Notes under the pieces: generated by a model
The model's input: the letters and a program-made list of their open reading frames with translations, nothing else
Told to the model about the DNA's origin: nothing
The model's database searches: none
Program-made: the position numbers and the translations under genes
Origin: Bacillota bacterium
GTDB taxonomy: Bacteria; Bacillota; Clostridia; Oscillospirales; Acutalibacteraceae
DNA: 7,899 nt
Assembly (NCBI GenBank): GCA_023412845.1
Contig: JAEZRH010000117.1
Span: 1-7,899 of the forward strand
Reading direction: 5' to 3'
Shown here: positions 5,299 to 7,899 of the stretch, piece after piece
How positions within the stretch are numbered: position 1 is the first letter of the stretch
Layout of the letters: the number at the start of each line of letters is the position of its first letter

Positions 5299-6753
5299 AT
5301 GTATTGCAAAAAAAGTCTAGCTGTGGTCCTGACATTGGCAACGATGGCAAGCACGTTGTTCGGATGCTCCGGGTCTTCTGGAAGCACGACGTCGAACAGC
5401 GCGTCCACGCCGGCCGGTACGGGTGCATCCCAGGCGGGCTCGCAGGCACAGTCGACCGGTGAGTACAACTGGCAGAAGTATTCGGGCAGTAGCCTGAAGG
5501 TCATGCTGAACCAGAACTGCGCAGGCGAGGAAATCATCGCGAAGATCCCGGATTTCGAGAAGAAGACGGGAATCAAGGTGGAGTATTCCATTACCCCGGA
5601 AGCGAACTATTTCGACAAAGTTTCCACTTCCCTCTCCAGCCGCGCCGGCGACCCGGATCTGTTCATGTCCGGACCTTATCAGCTATGGGATTACTCTTCT
5701 GCCGGTTACGTCGAGGACCTGACGAGCTATCTGAACGACAGCAGCAAAGTCCCCTCCGACTATGACTTCAACGACCTGATCCCCGCAACGGTCAATGCGC
5801 TGAAATGGGATGGCGTTTCGGGCCATAAAGTCGGCACGGGAAAACAGCTGGCTCTGCCGCTCAACTTCGAAATCTATTCGCTGGCCTACAACAAGAAAGC
5901 TTTCGAAAAACTGAATCTCCAAGTCCCGAAGACGCTGGATCAGCTGGTCACGGTCAGCGAGAAACTCAAGAACTGGAACGGCTCCGGCTCCTACGGCCTT
6001 GCGATCCGCGGAGCACGCGACTGGGGCACCATCCATCCGGCATACATGAGTGTTTACACGCTGTTCGGAGCAAAGGATTTTGCTGTCCAGAACAACAAGC
6101 TTGTCTCTCAGGTCAACTCGCCGGAAGCCGTCAAGATGACGACCTACTGGGTCGACCTCATCAAGAGAGGGTGCGCGGCATCCTGGGCGAAATACACCTG
6201 GTACGAAGCCGGCGCAGACCTCGGTGCGGGCAAGGCAGCCATGCTGTTCGACGCCGACAACAACGGAATCCAGCAGAACTTTGATGGAGCTTCTCAGGAA
6301 GCTGGAAATCTCGCTTGGACGACGATGCCGACCCTTAAGGAAGGCGATACCCCGACCTCAAACATGTGGATCTGGTCTATGGCTATGAACAGCTATTCCA
6401 AGAATAAAGACGCCGCGTTCTGCTTCCTGATGTATTTCACCGGCAAGGATTGGACGAATTACGCGGCCATCCAAGGCAAAAACGTCGACCCGTGCCGTAA
6501 ATCCACTTGGGAATCCGACGGATGGAAGACCAAGATGGCAAAGCAGCCCGGATACATCGATACTTACGAAAAAACGGTCGAGCATGCAACCATTCTGTTC
6601 ACCCCGCAGTCTTCGTTCTTTGAAACGACAACCGACTGGGCCGCGACCCTTCAGGACATTGTTGCAGGCAAATATGCCAGCGTGCAGGCCGGGCTCGATG
6701 CGCTGAAACAGCAGCAGGATAAAGCTGTGGCTGATGTGGACGTAGGCTCCTGA
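5299..6753 (+). CDS. Sugar ABC transporter solute-binding lipoprotein (family 1, CUT1 type)
   Basis: An extracytoplasmic binding protein, anchored to the membrane by lipid, that captures a carbohydrate and delivers it to the permease pair. The 484-residue product starts with MYCKK, a hydrophobic stretch and the lipobox LFGC, so lipidation is expected at C23. A Ser/Gly/Thr/Ala-rich linker (24-54) follows. The mature domain begins near 65 (LKVML) and has typical family-1 features: IPDFEKKTGIKVEY (83-96), GDPDLFM (117-123), LALPLNFEIYSLAYNKKAFE (184-203), GAGKAAMLFD (309-318), and MWIWSMAMNSYSKNKDAAFCF (356-376), resembling the W-x-W...S-K-N-x-D-A-A block of this family. The ATG is set by GGGAGG at 5286-5291, 7 nt upstream; the six codons before it are ribosome-site sequence. 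Substrate cannot be read from sequence; similarity of pattern to polyol and oligosaccharide binders is only suggestive. Confidence 0.93.
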   Translation: MYCKKSLAVVLTLATMASTLFGCSGSSGSTTSNSASTPAGTGASQAGSQAQSTGEYNWQKYSGSSLKVMLNQNCAGEEIIAKIPDFEKKTGIKVEYSITPEANYFDKVSTSLSSRAGDPDLFMSGPYQLWDYSSAGYVEDLTSYLNDSSKVPSDYDFNDLIPATVNALKWDGVSGHKVGTGKQLALPLNFEIYSLAYNKKAFEKLNLQVPKTLDQLVTVSEKLKNWNGSGSYGLAIRGARDWGTIHPAYMSVYTLFGAKDFAVQNNKLVSQVNSPEAVKMTTYWVDLIKRGCAASWAKYTWYEAGADLGAGKAAMLFDADNNGIQQNFDGASQEAGNLAWTTMPTLKEGDTPTSNMWIWSMAMNSYSKNKDAAFCFLMYFTGKDWTNYAAIQGKNVDPCRKSTWESDGWKTKMAKQPGYIDTYEKTVEHATILFTPQSSFFETTTDWAATLQDIVAGKYASVQAGLDALKQQQDKAVADVDVGS

Positions 6754-6789
6754 CCATTCCGTTCGAGTACTTCTCAATCCTCGATTCCA

Positions 6790-6829
6790 TGCGGTGCCAT
6801 ATTCGGAAAGAGCCGGATATGGCACTGCG
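6790..6829 (+). other. Strong intercistronic hairpin between binding protein and permease genes
   Basis: Arms TGCG-GTGCCATAT-TCGG (6790-6806) and CCGG-ATATGGCAC-TGCG (6813-6829) pair over 17 positions, including three G-T pairs, with loop AAAGAG. No T-run follows, so this is unlikely to be a full terminator. Similar hairpins after binding-protein genes often protect the upstream mRNA end or partly limit readthrough, giving more binding protein than permease. It sits in a 143-nt gap (6754-6896) that otherwise holds no gene. Confidence 0.7.
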
Positions 6830-6896
6830 GTAAAGAAACCCTCGGAGGAGTTTCAGACCCGAATCCTTCACGTCGGCCTGCATAAAGGAGATTACC

Positions 6897-7820
6897 ATGG
6901 CTACGAAAACAACAAGTGAAAAAGAGATCAATTATAACGAAATACCAAAAAAAATACAGAGGCGGCCCTATTACATCGTTGCTCCCGGCATGATCATCCT
7001 GGTCGGGATCATGATTCCGTTTGCAATCGCGATCTTTCTTTCCTTTACGAACTACTCTTTCAAAAATGAACATTGGCATTGGGTATGGTTTGAAAACTGG
7101 CTCAACATGCTGCAGGACCCGGAATTCTACCATTCGTTGCTGACCACGCTCGAGTACGGCGTGTTTGCCACCGGTGTCCAGCTGATTCTGGGCGGCGTTG
7201 TTGCGCTTCTGCTTAAAAAAGATACTTTGTTCAGCAAGATCCTCAAGGTTGTGTTTACCTTTCCGCTGATGGTAGCTCCGGCCATCGCCGTTCTGATCTG
7301 GCAGCTGATGACATCGAACTCCGTCGGCGTTCTCGAAAAATTTCTGAACATTTTTGGCGTCTACAATTTCCCGTGGGCATCTTCTTCCGGCACGGCAATG
7401 TTCACGGCAATCCTGATGGATACCTGGGTCAATACGCCTTTCGTGCTGCTCCTTGTGCTCGCAGGAATCCAGTCGCTGCCGAAATCGCCATTTGAGGCGG
7501 CTCAGGTCGACGGAGCGAACGCCTGGTTCACGTTCAAGACGCTGACGCTCCCCATGCTGAAACCGTTTATTTACATAGCTCTTCTGTTCCGCCTGATGGC
7601 GGCTTTGCAGGAATTCGGAATTATTTACGCTCTTTCAAAGGGCGGGCCGGGCGATTCCCTTATGACGCTGTCCCTCACCGCTTATATGGAGTCGTTCAAA
7701 TATTCGAAAGTCGGCGTGTCCCTTCCGTATCTGCTCGTCCTTTGGGTCATCGTCAACTATTCGGCAAAAGCCATTGTCAACCGGCAGCGTAAACTTGCAA
7801 AACAGGCCCAGGGTTACTAA
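6897..7820 (+). CDS. Carbohydrate ABC transporter permease, MalF-type (CUT1)
   Basis: Integral cytoplasmic-membrane subunit that forms half of the translocation pore and couples to the ATPase. The 307-residue product fits the short MalF-like family. Six hydrophobic segments are visible: about 25-50, 83-106, 116-138, 167-193, 222-245 and 272-294. The cytoplasmic EAA loop that contacts the ATPase is clear at 200-219 (E200-A-A, D205-G-A, ending in L-P at 218-219), and GGPGDSLMTL follows segment 5 as in many CUT1 permeases. The N-terminal 22 residues are charged and cytoplasmic. AAAGGAG at 6884-6890 lies 6 nt before the ATG. It follows the binding protein gene across the hairpin region and precedes a second membrane protein after 14 nt, the usual binding protein-MalF-MalG order. 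No ATPase gene is in the window; many Firmicute CUT1 systems share a distant MsmK-type ATPase. Confidence 0.95.
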   Translation: MATKTTSEKEINYNEIPKKIQRRPYYIVAPGMIILVGIMIPFAIAIFLSFTNYSFKNEHWHWVWFENWLNMLQDPEFYHSLLTTLEYGVFATGVQLILGGVVALLLKKDTLFSKILKVVFTFPLMVAPAIAVLIWQLMTSNSVGVLEKFLNIFGVYNFPWASSSGTAMFTAILMDTWVNTPFVLLLVLAGIQSLPKSPFEAAQVDGANAWFTFKTLTLPMLKPFIYIALLFRLMAALQEFGIIYALSKGGPGDSLMTLSLTAYMESFKYSKVGVSLPYLLVLWVIVNYSAKAIVNRQRKLAKQAQGY

Positions 7821-7834
7821 GGAAGGTGAATTCG

Positions 7835-7899
7835 TTGAAAAACAAAAAATTTATGAACTTTCTGCGTGCTTTTGGCCGGAACCTTGGACTGGTGATCTA
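7835..7899 (+). CDS. Start of the second ABC permease (MalG-type), cut by the window end
   Basis: Only 21 codons are visible. They begin at TTG 7835 (KNKKFMNFLRAFGR...), 8 nt after a GGAAGG ribosome binding site (7821-7826) that directly follows the previous stop. The basic N-terminus running towards a hydrophobic stretch (LGLVI at the window edge) suits the cytoplasmic lead-in to the first membrane segment. The permease call rests mainly on operon order, since the sequence is too short for motifs. An ATG at 7853 is in frame but lacks a well-placed ribosome site. Confidence 0.6.
   Translation, partial: MKNKKFMNFLRAFGRNLGLVI

Overview
The window reads as part of a carbohydrate catabolism and uptake region from a relatively GC-rich Firmicute, most likely a clostridial lineage. 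This placement is inferred from three things: strong GGAGG-type ribosome binding sites, an HPr that carries the regulatory Ser46 as well as His15, and a lipoprotein-type sugar-binding protein feeding an ABC importer. All supported genes are on the + strand. There is no sign of mobile elements, CRISPR arrays, tRNA or rRNA.

Region 1 (start to about 5.0 kb) is a tight, probably co-transcribed cluster. It holds the C-terminal two thirds of PTS enzyme I (cut by the window edge), a class II aldolase-type L-ribulose-5-phosphate 4-epimerase (AraD/UlaF/SgbE family), an HPr phosphocarrier, a Cof-type HAD phosphatase, a UlaE/SgbU-type L-ribulose-5-phosphate 3-epimerase and a DeoR-family repressor. Together the two epimerases would convert L-xylulose 5-phosphate to L-ribulose 5-phosphate and then to D-xylulose 5-phosphate, which enters the pentose phosphate pathway. 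Enzyme I and HPr would provide a PTS phosphoryl relay. No enzyme II is visible here and could lie upstream. The DeoR protein is the obvious candidate for a local regulator that senses a phosphosugar.

Region 2 (about 5.0-5.3 kb) is a non-coding divider. A long inverted repeat followed by a T-rich run probably ends the first transcript. A very AT-rich promoter segment follows, with repeated 8-bp half-sites that look like an operator.

Region 3 (5.3 kb to the end) is the start of a CUT1-type ABC sugar importer operon: a lipoprotein solute-binding protein, a strong intercistronic hairpin, a MalF-type permease, and the first 21 codons of a second membrane protein (presumably the MalG-type permease). 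The combination suggests ABC import of a pentose, pentitol or related compound, later phosphorylated and processed by the two epimerases, but the substrate and the kinase are not visible.

I see no clearly new molecular machine. The points most worth a second look are a general PTS pair (enzyme I and HPr) embedded among pentose-phosphate epimerases, an HPr with an unusual three-cysteine cluster, the candidate operator array, and several strong RNA hairpins between genes.
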